Positions 1 through 7,123 of a stretch of DNA of 13,569 bases are shown one piece after another; the stretch's first letter is position 1; every line of letters starts with the position of its first letter. The notes below the pieces were generated by a model that saw only the letters and a program-made list of their open reading frames with translations, had not been told where the DNA came from and did not search any database. This DNA comes from an uncultured beta proteobacterium (GTDB lineage Bacteria; Pseudomonadota; Gammaproteobacteria; Burkholderiales; Burkholderiaceae_C): NCBI GenBank assembly GCA_903886165.1, contig CAISLL010000005.1, positions 1-13,569 on the forward strand, in the 5' to 3' direction. The position numbers and the translations under genes were made by a program.

Positions 1-612
1 CGCCATTTCCATGTCGGTGGCGCTTTTCGGAAAGCTCACCGCCACGTAATCGGCCTTGAAAGCCATGGCGGTACGAATGTCTTCCATGTCTTTGCCGGTC
101 AGCGCCGGCGCGCTCAGGCCACCGCCCTGTTTGTTGATGCCTTTGTTGTTGGACAACTCACCGCCGAGCTTGACGGTGGTGTGAATCGCCTCGCCAACCA
201 CCGCATCGACGGTGATCACGATCAAGCCGTCGTTGAGCAGCAACACGTCGCCCGCCTTCACTTCACGCGGCAGCGCCTTGTAGTCCAGACCAACAGCGTC
301 GATGTCACCCAACTCTGTGCGATGGGCGTCCAGCACAAACTTCTGGCCCGGCTGTAAGAACACCTTGCCCTCGGCGAACTTGCCGACCCGGATTTTGGGG
401 CCCTGCAAATCGGCCATGATGCCCACCTCGCGCCCGACACGGGCGGCAGCGTCACGCACCAGGCGCGCCCGGTCGATGTGGTCTTGCGCCGAGCCGTGGC
501 TGAAGTTCAGCCGCACCACATTGACGCCGGCGCGAATCATTTGCTCCAGCAACGCGGGGTCACTGGATGCGGGGCCTAAGGTGGCAACAATTTTGGTGGC
601 ACGACGCGGCAT
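1..612 (-). CDS. pyk: Pyruvate kinase, N-terminal 204 residues (3' end outside window)
   Basis: Catalyses phosphoenolpyruvate + ADP to pyruvate + ATP, the last step of glycolysis, in the cytoplasm. The frame is open from ATG at 612 to the window edge, so only about 204 of the usual 470-480 residues are present. Visible marks are KIVATLGPAS near residue 7, the RLNFSHG substrate-site segment at 34-40, and ADLQGPKIR at 67-75, which leads into the B domain (about 70-170). NKGINKQGGGLSAPALT at about 156-172 returns to the barrel and is followed by ADYVAVSFPKSATD. The catalytic Lys and the effector domain lie outside. The start is supported by AGGAGA a few bases upstream (RC of about 619-624). A 540-bp gap separates it from the thiolase upstream, so it probably has its own promoter. 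Confidence 0.95.
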   Translation of the reverse strand, partial: MPRRATKIVATLGPASSDPALLEQMIRAGVNVVRLNFSHGSAQDHIDRARLVRDAAARVGREVGIMADLQGPKIRVGKFAEGKVFLQPGQKFVLDAHRTELGDIDAVGLDYKALPREVKAGDVLLLNDGLIVITVDAVVGEAIHTTVKLGGELSNNKGINKQGGGLSAPALTGKDMEDIRTAMAFKADYVAVSFPKSATDMEMA

Positions 613-1152
613 GAATCAATCTCCTGTAATTAAGTTTCGGAATTTTCACACGGAAGTGGTTACCAAGCTGCAACAGAACGCAGCATGGGTGCGATTCCAA
701 GCGACGTGTGCATCTTGAAGACAACAAGGCCTGACGTCAGACCCAGCGCAGCACATCAAACCCGGCCCGGCGACTGGGCGATGCGCATGCGGTTTTAGGG
801 TGAAAACACACGCGAAACTGAGGCTGCAGCAGGCAAGCGCTGGTAGACGCGCGCCTTTCACCCCAAAGCCCGGTCACATCACCCAATCACCGTGCCTGGC
901 GCAGTAGAGGTCAAAATTGCTGAGGCCGACCGTGCGAATCAATTAGCGCCACATCCAACTCAAGCAACTTTTGAATTCCCCCTGCCAGCGTACCTGAGCG
1001 CTCGCAAAATCAGCCGGGTGATGCGCTTTGCGGAGGTAAAGGAGGAGACCGCGCAGCGGGCGGGGGACACGTAGCAAAGCGTATCGCCCGGCTGATTCAC
1101 CCACTACCATGAGGTTTGCAAAGAACCTACCCACGCAACATCGCACCGCGTG
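613..1152. other. Non-coding gap between thiolase and pyruvate kinase
   Basis: These 540 bp hold no convincing gene. The open frames are 60-71 codons, lack family resemblance, and overlap one another on both strands. The left end should carry the pyk promoter and leader, with the pyk ribosome site at about 619-624. A perfect 10-bp palindrome, CTGACGTCAG, lies at 731-740. The right part holds the long imperfect hairpin listed separately (1008-1097). No hairpin followed by a strong T-run is seen after the thiolase stop, so its transcription end is unclear. Confidence 0.7.
1008..1097. repeat. Imperfect inverted repeat, 24-bp arms, 42-base loop
   Basis: The arms are 1008-1031 and 1074-1097. They pair over 24 positions, and the only two non-Watson-Crick positions are G:U wobbles when read as plus-strand RNA. 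On the minus strand the same positions are A/C mismatches. The plus-strand loop is purine-rich and carries two Shine-Dalgarno-like GGAGG blocks; the minus strand reads CCTCCTTT there, like the 3' end of 16S rRNA. On the minus strand the stem is followed by only four T, a weak terminator at best. No target duplication flanks it. It could be a small RNA, a folded leader, or a miniature mobile sequence; the pairing is certain, the function is not. Confidence 0.75.
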
Positions 1153-2334
1153 TCAGAGCATTTCCAGCGCCACGGCTGTAGCCTCGCCACCACCAATACA
1201 CAAGGTGGCCACACCCTTCTTGAGGCCACGCGCCTGCAAGGCATAAAGCAGCGTGACCATGATGCGCGCACCGCTGCAACCGATCGGATGCCCCAGAGCG
1301 CAGGCACCACCGTTCACGTTAACGATGTCGTGGCTCAAATTCAGGTCGTGCATCAAGGCCATCGGAACCACGGCAAAGGCTTCGTTCACCTCCCACAGGT
1401 CCACATCCTTCACGCTCCAGCCGGCCTTGGCCAGGGTCTTGTTGACCGAGCCGACCGGGGCCGTGGCAAACCAGTTGGGCTCTTGCGCATGCACAGCGCT
1501 GGCCACCACGCGCGCCAGCGGCTTGAGCCCGAGTTTGGCGGCGGTGCTGGCGCGCATCATCACCAGGGCGGCGGCACCGTCGTTGATGCTGGAACTGCTG
1601 GCGGCGGTGATGGTGCCGTCTTTTTTGAAGGCGGGTTTGAGCGAGCTGATCTTGTCGAGCTTGATCTTGCCCGGGCCTTCGTCGATGCTGATCACCTTGT
1701 CACCGGCACGGCCCTTGACGGTCACTGGTGTGATTTCGGCGGCGAACCCGCCGCTGCTGGTGGCGTTCTGTGCGCGGGTCACGCTGGTGGTGGCAAACAC
1801 ATCCTGCTGTTCGCGGGTAAAGCTGTATTTGGCCGCACAGTCTTCACCAAACGTGCCCATCGAGCGGCCTGGCTCATAGGCGTCTTCCAGGCCATCAAGC
1901 ATCATGTGGTCAAAAATGCGGTCGTGACCAATGCGGTAACCCCCGCGACCCTTGAGCATCAAGTACGGGGCGTTGGTCATGCTTTCCATGCCACCGGCCA
2001 CCACCACGTCGGCACTGCCAGCGGCCAGCATGTCATTGGCAAACATGGCGGCGCGCATGGCCGAGCCACACATTTTGGACATCGTGACCGCGCCCGCGCT
2101 CAGCGGCAAACCGGCTTTGAGGGCAGCCTGGCGCGCTGGCGCCTGGCCCTGGCCGGCCATCAGGCAGTTACCAAAAATCACCTCATTGACCAGTTCCGGG
2201 TTGACACCGGCCCGTTCGACGGCGGCACGGATGGCGGCAGCGCCCAGGTCATGCGCCGCCAGGCTGGAAAAGTTGCCCTGAAAAGCGCCCATGGGGGTGC
2301 GGGCCGCGCCCACGATCACGATGGATTCACTCAT
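1153..2334 (-). CDS. atoB: Acetyl-CoA C-acetyltransferase (thiolase)
   Basis: A 393-residue cytoplasmic thiolase II that interconverts two acetyl-CoA with acetoacetyl-CoA + CoA. All catalytic features are present: nucleophile Cys89 in SKMCGSAM, NEAF at 317-320, His349 in GGACALGHPIGCSGAR, and Cys379 in CIGGG near the C-terminus. Length and spacing match the Zoogloea-type biosynthetic thiolase (about 392 residues). The ATG at 2334 has GAGGAG upstream. It follows aceK on the same strand after a 78-bp gap mostly filled by a dispersed repeat, so co-transcription with can-aceK is possible. Nearby isovaleryl-CoA dehydrogenase suggests a role in degrading acetoacetyl-CoA from leucine, but the same fold serves PHB synthesis (phaA) and ketone use. 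The symbol is a class label; the physiological direction cannot be read from sequence. Confidence 0.93.
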   Translation of the reverse strand: MSESIVIVGAARTPMGAFQGNFSSLAAHDLGAAAIRAAVERAGVNPELVNEVIFGNCLMAGQGQAPARQAALKAGLPLSAGAVTMSKMCGSAMRAAMFANDMLAAGSADVVVAGGMESMTNAPYLMLKGRGGYRIGHDRIFDHMMLDGLEDAYEPGRSMGTFGEDCAAKYSFTREQQDVFATTSVTRAQNATSSGGFAAEITPVTVKGRAGDKVISIDEGPGKIKLDKISSLKPAFKKDGTITAASSSSINDGAAALVMMRASTAAKLGLKPLARVVASAVHAQEPNWFATAPVGSVNKTLAKAGWSVKDVDLWEVNEAFAVVPMALMHDLNLSHDIVNVNGGACALGHPIGCSGARIMVTLLYALQARGLKKGVATLCIGGGEATAVALEML

Positions 2335-2352
2335 GTCAAACTCCTCATATAT

Positions 2353-2409
2353 GAAAAATCAGGTGATAGGCCTTATGCCAAAAGCGTAAGTAGCTACCTA
2401 ATAAGTAGC
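2353..2409 (-). repeat. Dispersed 57-bp repeat, copy A (between aceK and thiolase)
   Basis: This AT-richer block aligns without gaps to 12336-12392 (copy B, opposite orientation) at 38 of 57 positions by hand count. It shares TTNCGCTTTT in the middle and CTGATTTTTC at the end. It fills most of the 78-bp gap between the aceK stop and the thiolase ribosome site. I associate this style of sequence (GTAGCTACTT-GCGCTT, then AAGG) with a short repeat common in Comamonadaceae intergenic DNA; that is from memory and not searched. Confidence 0.65.
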
Positions 2410-2412
2410 AAT

Positions 2413-4263
2413 TTAAATCGACTCCCGCAGCTTCTCGTTGGCCCGTCCGGGGTGAAAACGTTTGCTCTGGTCGTACGGGAACACGTCGTACACGTAGCCT
2501 GCCTGAATGCGCTCCTTGTGGGTTTGCCAGTAGGCGGCGTCCAGCAGGTCGGCGTGGTGTTTCATGAAGACCTCTTTCACCACCGCATTGCCCAACAGGA
2601 AGGGACCAAATGTTTCAGGAAAGACGTCATGCGGCCCCACGGTGTACCAGACTTCACCCGACATCTCATCTTCTTCGCAGCGTGGTGTGGGCACCTTGCG
2701 GAACTTGCAGTCGGTGATGTATTCGATTTCGTCGTAGTCGTAAAACACCACCTTGCCGTGGCGCGTGATGCCAAAGTTTTTCCACAACATGTCGCCCGGG
2801 AAAATGTTGGCGGCAATCAGGTCTTTCAGCGCGTTGCCATACTCGATCACGCCCCGCTCAAGCTGCTCGCGGGCGCGTTGTGCCGCCGGGCTGGTGTTGG
2901 ACGGGTCAGCGCCGCCGGCGTCAAAGGCTTCCTGCAGGTAGATGTTGAGCGGGATCATGCGCCGCTCGATGTAGGCGTGTTTGATGATCACTTCAAGCTG
3001 CCCATCACCATCGCGGTCGCTGATCTCTAGCTGGCTCGGGGCAAACTTTTCGATTTCGGCAATCAGCTCGTCGGTGAAACGGTTGCGCGGAAACGCCACC
3101 TCGCTGTACTCCAGCGTGTCGGCCATGCGCCCGACCCGGTCATGCTGCTTCACCAGCAAATACTTGCCCTTGATCTGCTCGCGGCTGGTGTCCTTGGGCG
3201 GCGGGTAAAAGTCCTTGATGACCTTGAACACGTAGGGAAAGCTGGGCAAATCGAACACCAGCATGACCATGCCCTTGATGCCGGGTGCAATGCGAAACTT
3301 GTCGGTGGAATGGCGCAGGTGGAACAAAAAATCACGGTAAAAAAGCGTCTTTCCCTGCTTGGCCAAGCCCAGCGCGCTATAAAGTTCATTGCGCGGCTTG
3401 AGCGGCATCAGGCTGCGCAAATACTGCACGTAAGCACTCGGGATTTCCATGTCGACCATGAAATAAGCGCGGGCGTAACTGAACAACATCAACAGGTCGT
3501 CCTGCCCAAACAGGATCGCATCGATGGCCAGCCGTTCTTCGCCACCGGCGTACAAAATTGGCAAAGCAAACGGAAATTCGTTGTAGCCGTTGATGAGTTT
3601 GCCCACGATGTAGGCACCTTTGTTGCGAAAAAACAGGCTGGAGAGCGCCTGAATCTGGAAGTTGGCGCGTAATTTCACGTCACCTAACACTGACAGCATG
3701 GCTTTGGCCACCAGCGCCACGTCGCGCCCTAAGTCAATGAACTCGCGGCGCAGGTCAAAGTCCTGCACCATCTGCCGCAGCACCTCGGTCAGGTTGTCGG
3801 CGTTCGGGTAGTAGGCGCGGTAGGTCGGGCGCTTGTCGGTGTCGTCGTTTTCAATGTACTCGGTGCTGACCGCCGGGCGAATGAAGATGAAGTCGTTCTG
3901 GAAATAACTGCGGTGCAGGATTTTGGTCGTCACCGAGTTGAAAAAAGTCTCGGCCAACTCGGGCTGGTGGTGGTCTACCAGCAGGCCAATGTAGTGCAGC
4001 TTGACCTGGTGCCAGATGTCCATCGACTGCTCGCCGGCCTTGAATTCACGCTCCAGCCGTGTCGACGCCTCACGCACCCGCAGGTCATAAAACTCGATGC
4101 GTTCGCGCTGGGCCCGCTGCTGGCCGTGCCAATCCGCCGTCTCAAAACGGTGTTTGGCGCGAGCGGACTCGGTTCTGAACAGGCGGTAATGGCGATTGAA
4201 GCCATCCATCAGGGCTTTGGCAATCTCATAGGCCAGCGTGGAGTCAAGGCGGGTTGGAAACAT
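2413..4263 (-). CDS. aceK: Isocitrate dehydrogenase kinase/phosphatase
   Basis: This bifunctional enzyme phosphorylates isocitrate dehydrogenase to switch it off and dephosphorylates it again, sending carbon to the glyoxylate shunt during growth on acetate or acetyl-CoA sources. The product has 616 residues (E. coli about 578). The N-terminal regulatory half is followed by a kinase-like half with APGIKGMVM (326-334) binding ATP, VFKVIKD with Lys347, NIFPGDMLWKNFG (487-498) with Asp491 and Asn496, and FYDYDEI (507-513) with Asp509. These correspond to E. coli Lys336, Asp457, Asn462 and Asp475. The Lys347-Asp491 spacing is longer than in E. coli, through a Gly/Ala/Ser-rich stretch near 449-463. 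No strong ribosome site precedes the ATG, but can ends only 12 bases upstream, so coupling is likely. No aceA or aceB is in the window. Confidence 0.97.
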   Translation of the reverse strand: MFPTRLDSTLAYEIAKALMDGFNRHYRLFRTESARAKHRFETADWHGQQRAQRERIEFYDLRVREASTRLEREFKAGEQSMDIWHQVKLHYIGLLVDHHQPELAETFFNSVTTKILHRSYFQNDFIFIRPAVSTEYIENDDTDKRPTYRAYYPNADNLTEVLRQMVQDFDLRREFIDLGRDVALVAKAMLSVLGDVKLRANFQIQALSSLFFRNKGAYIVGKLINGYNEFPFALPILYAGGEERLAIDAILFGQDDLLMLFSYARAYFMVDMEIPSAYVQYLRSLMPLKPRNELYSALGLAKQGKTLFYRDFLFHLRHSTDKFRIAPGIKGMVMLVFDLPSFPYVFKVIKDFYPPPKDTSREQIKGKYLLVKQHDRVGRMADTLEYSEVAFPRNRFTDELIAEIEKFAPSQLEISDRDGDGQLEVIIKHAYIERRMIPLNIYLQEAFDAGGADPSNTSPAAQRAREQLERGVIEYGNALKDLIAANIFPGDMLWKNFGITRHGKVVFYDYDEIEYITDCKFRKVPTPRCEEDEMSGEVWYTVGPHDVFPETFGPFLLGNAVVKEVFMKHHADLLDAAYWQTHKERIQAGYVYDVFPYDQSKRFHPGRANEKLRESI

Positions 4264-4275
4264 GTCAGTGGGGCT

Positions 4276-4929
4276 TCAATGCATGGGCCGAGGATATCGC
4301 TTCAGCGCGTTACGAAACACATTCACCACCTCGGAGGGGCTTTGCATGCTGACCTGCAGGTCTTTCACCAAGCCATCCTTGAGGCCATAACACCAGCCAT
4401 GTACCGCCACTTTTTGCCCACGCGACCAGGCATCCTGCAGGACATTGCTCAAGGCCACATTGCCCACCTGCTCAATCACGTTCATTTCACACAAGGTGTC
4501 TTCCTGCTCAGGCACGCTCAGGTGGTCCAGGCGGCGGCGGTGGCGCAGCTTGACATCATGCACATGGCGCAGCCAGTTGTCAGCCAGCCCCACGCGGGTG
4601 CCGCGCAAGGCCGCCAGCACACCCCCACAGCCATAGTGCCCAACCACGATGATGTGCTCGACCTTGAGATGGTCCACGGCAAACTGGATGACGGACAAGG
4701 CATTCAGGTCGGAATGCACCACCACATTGGCGATGTTGCGATGCACAAATATTTCACCCGGGTCCAGCCCGGTGATCTCGTTGGCAGGCACGCGGCTGTC
4801 GGCACAACCGATCCACAGGTATTTGGGGGATTGAAGTTGCGCCAGTTTGCTGAAAAAGCCGGGCCGCTGCAGTTCCATGCGGTCAGCCCAGACGCGGTTG
4901 TTGTCGAGCAGGTGTTGGAGAGAGGTCAT
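4276..4929 (-). CDS. can: Beta-class carbonic anhydrase
   Basis: Interconverts CO2 and bicarbonate in the cytoplasm, supplying bicarbonate to carboxylases. The product has 217 residues. The zinc ligands are Cys42 and Asp44 (in GCADSRVP), His98 and Cys101 (in GHYGCGG), the same numbers as E. coli Can. That numbering, plus a purine-rich GAAAG upstream, supports ATG at 4929. The frame stays open upstream to 5049, but those 40 codons encode an Asn/Gln/Lys/Pro-rich stretch from the AT-rich leader and are not counted. aceK starts 12 bases after its stop. Bicarbonate would feed methylcrotonyl-CoA carboxylase of leucine degradation or anaplerotic carboxylases; that link is inference from position. 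Confidence 0.95.
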   Translation of the reverse strand: MTSLQHLLDNNRVWADRMELQRPGFFSKLAQLQSPKYLWIGCADSRVPANEITGLDPGEIFVHRNIANVVVHSDLNALSVIQFAVDHLKVEHIIVVGHYGCGGVLAALRGTRVGLADNWLRHVHDVKLRHRRRLDHLSVPEQEDTLCEMNVIEQVGNVALSNVLQDAWSRGQKVAVHGWCYGLKDGLVKDLQVSMQSPSEVVNVFRNALKRYPRPMH

Positions 4930-5055
4930 GTGTGTGCGTTTTCTTTCTGGGTTTCTGATGTTGGGTTGGATGCCATTTTGCCTATTTGATTTTGGCTGGA
5001 TATTTTTTGGTTGAATGTTGCAAATGCCTTGCTGGTTGGCTGACGCCATGGCTTA

Positions 5056-5125
5056 CCCCCACTCACACCCCCCGCCCTCTCCCGCCCCGCCGGGCGGAAG
5101 AGGGAGCTAACAGCCGTATGTGGCC
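5056..5125 (-). repeat. REP-like palindromic repeat, copy 1
   Basis: Read on the minus strand this begins GGCCACATACGGCTGTTAG and continues into a GC-rich hairpin and a G-rich tail. The stem is 5075-5087 paired with 5092-5104 (13 positions, loop of 4); the single non-canonical position is a G:T wobble on the minus strand. It is about 85% alike to copy 2 at 5318-5386, which lies in the opposite orientation. C/G-rich intergenic palindromes of the CCCTCTCCC-GGGAGAGGG type are widespread in proteobacteria and are often moved by RAYT transposases; none is encoded here. Confidence 0.75.
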
Positions 5126-5317
5126 AACGCATTGAACTGAAGACGTACAACGCGACGGCCAACGAGGCGTTAACAGGCACAAGGCGATTTTTGAACACAC
5201 GGTGCGAAATGTCTTACAGCCGACAACAGCGCTCAACCGCAACAAAACCCAACCAAACCGTCACACCATCAGCGCCCACAAGTCCGAACGGCTGGTACTG
5301 ATTCCCTCAAAACACAA

Positions 5318-5386
5318 GGCCAAATATGGCTGTTAGGCTCCCTTTCCGCCCCGGCGGGGGTGGAAAGGGCGGGGGGATAGGGGGGG
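5318..5386 (+). repeat. REP-like palindromic repeat, copy 2
   Basis: Read on the plus strand this begins GGCCAAATATGGCTGTTAG and continues into the hairpin 5340-5352 paired with 5357-5369 (13 positions, loop of 4), then a G-rich tail. The only non-canonical pair is a G:T wobble on the plus strand, its forward strand. It mirrors copy 1, so 5056-5386 as a whole looks like a miniature element of about 331 bp with terminal inverted repeats of about 70 bp, heads pointing inward. Confidence 0.75.
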
Positions 5387-5459
5387 ATCAACGATAAAAA
5401 TCCCATCCTTAGCCCAATCAAAACCATCATCAACACCCCTCAGCGACCATCAAAAAACA

Positions 5460-6641
5460 TCAACAAGTCTCAGAAAACAACTCCCGCCCAATCAACATCC
5501 GCCGAATCTCCGACGTCCCCGCGCCAATCTCATACAACTTCGCATCGCGCCACAAACGCCCCAGCGGATACTCATTGATGTACCCATTGCCACCAAAAAT
5601 CTGCACCCCCTCCCCCGCCATCCAGGTCGCTTTCTCGGCCGTCCACAAGATGACCGAGGCACAGTCCTTGCGCACCTGGCGCACATGTTCCACGCCCAGC
5701 AAATCCAGATTTTTTGCCACGGTGTAGGCAAAACTGCGCGCCGCCTGCAACACGGTGTACATGTCGGCGACCTTGCCCTGGATCAGCTGGAATTCACCAA
5801 TGCTCTGGCCAAACTGCTTGCGGTCGTGAATATAGGGAATCACGTTGTCCATGACACTTTGCATGATGCCCAGCGGGCCGCCGGTGAGCACAGCGCGTTC
5901 GTAGTCCAGGCCACTCATGAGCACCTTGGCGCCCATGTTCAGGCCGCCCAAAATGTTGGCCTCAGGGACTTCGACGTTGTTGAACACCAGCTCACCGGTG
6001 TGGCTGCCACGCATGCCCAGCTTGTCGAGTTTTTGTGCAATGCTGAAGCCCGGCATGCCTTTTTCGATCAGGAAAGCCGTGACGCCACGGGCACCGAGTT
6101 CAGGCTCGCTCTTGGCGTAGACCACCAGGGTGTCGGCGTCCGGCCCATTGGTGATCCACATCTTGCTGCCGTTGAGCAAGTAGTAGCCACCTTTGTCTTC
6201 GGCCCTGAGCTTCATCGACAACACGTCGCTGCCGGCGCCCGGCTCACTCATGGCCAGCGCACCCACATGCTGGCCGCTGATGAGTTTGGGCAGGTATTTT
6301 TGGCGCTGCTCGGGTGTGCCGTTGCGCCGGATCTGGTTCACACACAGGTTGCTGTGGGCGCCGTAGCTCAAACCCACACTGGCGCTGGCGCGGCTGATTT
6401 CTTCCATCGCGATCATGTGCGCCAGGTAACCCATGTTGGCGCCACCATATTCTTCGCCCACGGTGATGCCAAGTACGCCCAGGCTGCCCATTTTTTCCCA
6501 CAGGTCCATCGGAAACTGGTCGGATCGGTCGATTTCTGCCGCACGCGGGGCGATCTCGGTTTGGGCAAAGTCACGCACGGCGTCGCGCAATGCGTCAATG
6601 TCTTCGCCAAGCTGGAAGTTGAGACCAGGTAAGTTGTTCAT
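5460..6641 (-). CDS. ivd: Isovaleryl-CoA dehydrogenase
   Basis: An FAD-dependent acyl-CoA dehydrogenase, 393 residues, oxidising isovaleryl-CoA to 3-methylcrotonyl-CoA in leucine degradation and passing electrons to ETF. Both family signatures are present: ALAMSEPGAGSDV (128-140) and QIFGGNGYINEYPLGR (347-362). The catalytic base Glu248 lies in GLDYERAVL, the helix-G position typical of isovaleryl-CoA dehydrogenases; most other acyl-CoA dehydrogenases carry it about 120 residues later, where Gly-Ala-Gly-Thr-Ser is found here. That supports the isovaleryl assignment. AGGAG lies nine bases before ATG at 6641. It is the third gene of a regulator-thioesterase-dehydrogenase run (47-bp gap). The carboxylase and hydratase genes of the pathway (liuB, liuC, liuD) are not in the window. 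Confidence 0.93.
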   Translation of the reverse strand: MNNLPGLNFQLGEDIDALRDAVRDFAQTEIAPRAAEIDRSDQFPMDLWEKMGSLGVLGITVGEEYGGANMGYLAHMIAMEEISRASASVGLSYGAHSNLCVNQIRRNGTPEQRQKYLPKLISGQHVGALAMSEPGAGSDVLSMKLRAEDKGGYYLLNGSKMWITNGPDADTLVVYAKSEPELGARGVTAFLIEKGMPGFSIAQKLDKLGMRGSHTGELVFNNVEVPEANILGGLNMGAKVLMSGLDYERAVLTGGPLGIMQSVMDNVIPYIHDRKQFGQSIGEFQLIQGKVADMYTVLQAARSFAYTVAKNLDLLGVEHVRQVRKDCASVILWTAEKATWMAGEGVQIFGGNGYINEYPLGRLWRDAKLYEIGAGTSEIRRMLIGRELFSETC

Positions 6642-6688
6642 GGGTGTTGTCTCCTATTGGGGTTGTTTTAATCAGTGGGGTCCGGGGC

Positions 6689-7123
6689 TCAATACGTCTT
6701 GGGTACCGGCATGATGGTTTGCTGCAGGATGGCGCAGGTGGTCTCCAGGCCGCCATCCGCCACATGCACCACCTCTGCCGCGGTGACCATGATGCGTTTG
6801 CCGGCCTTGACCACGCGCCCGGTGGCACGTAATTCACCGCCTTGGCAGCCAGCCATAAAATTGATCTTGTATTCCACCGTCACCACTTCGGTGTCGGGCG
6901 GCGCTTGTGTCAAGGCTGCATACCCTGCGGCAATGTCGGCCAGTGCGCCAACCGCACCGCCATGAAAAGCGCCCTGCTGCTGCGTCACCTTGTCTGAATA
7001 AGGCAGACTCAGTACACAGGTGCCGGGTGCGACTTTATCCACCCGCGCGCCCAATAAAACCATCAGACCCTGGCGCTCAAAACTGCGCTGCACCCGCTCG
7101 AACAGAGTTTTCTGCGTGTTCAT
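6689..7123 (-). CDS. PaaI-family hotdog thioesterase
   Basis: A 144-residue single-domain hotdog protein of the PaaI/YdiI type, probably hydrolysing acyl-CoA to free acid and CoA in the cytoplasm. The active-site helix is QQGAFHGGAVGALADIAAGYAA, split here as QQGAFHGG (49-56, with His54) and VGALADIAAG with Asp63. A second strand region carries VVTVEYKINFMAG. Its ATG overlaps the regulator's TGA as ATGA, so translation is coupled. Next to ivd, a likely role is to relieve trapped branched-chain acyl-CoA and free CoA, but the substrate cannot be told from sequence. Confidence 0.85.
   Translation of the reverse strand: MNTQKTLFERVQRSFERQGLMVLLGARVDKVAPGTCVLSLPYSDKVTQQQGAFHGGAVGALADIAAGYAALTQAPPDTEVVTVEYKINFMAGCQGGELRATGRVVKAGKRIMVTAAEVVHVADGGLETTCAILQQTIMPVPKTY

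Larger units (their letters stand above)
4930..5459. other. Non-coding gap between ivd and can, carrying two REP-like repeats
   Basis: These 530 bp hold no supported gene. Part one (4930-5055) is A/C-rich on the minus strand and should contain the can promoter and leader; I could not fix a clear -35/-10 pair. Part two (5056-5386) holds two GC-rich hairpin repeats in inverted orientation with about 190 bp of ordinary sequence between. Part three (5387-5459), just after the ivd stop, is low-complexity with recurring CATCAA-type words. No hairpin has a proper T-run, although the two REP-like stems may attenuate read-through from ivd into can. Confidence 0.7.

Noticed and set aside
731..740. CTGACGTCAG palindrome as a pyk operator
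   Set aside because: A single 10-bp palindrome about 120 bases before the gene is weak evidence, and no known regulator site could be assigned.
892..1074. Short plus-strand open frame of 60 codons in the thiolase-pyk gap
   Set aside because: It has no ribosome site or family resemblance, and it runs through the hairpin loop, so it is better explained as chance.
943..1146. Short minus-strand open frame (67 codons) in the same gap
   Set aside because: It overlaps the plus-strand frame and the hairpin, and its Arg/Leu-rich translation matches nothing known.
1150..3030. A 626-codon open frame on the plus strand across the thiolase and the end of aceK
   Set aside because: It is antisense to two well-recognised enzymes. 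Its translation is His/Gly/Val-rich with no family resemblance, typical of a shadow frame in GC-rich codon usage.
3913..4989. A 358-codon plus-strand frame opposite aceK and can
   Set aside because: It is antisense to genes with intact catalytic motifs, and its product is His/Gln-rich without domains.
4930..5049. A 40-residue N-terminal extension of carbonic anhydrase
   Set aside because: The extension is Asn/Gln/Pro-rich from the AT-rich leader. With ATG at 4929 the zinc ligands fall exactly at 42, 44, 98 and 101 as in E. coli Can.
5685..6632. A 315-codon plus-strand frame opposite ivd
   Set aside because: It is a shadow of the isovaleryl-CoA dehydrogenase, whose signatures and length are complete on the other strand.
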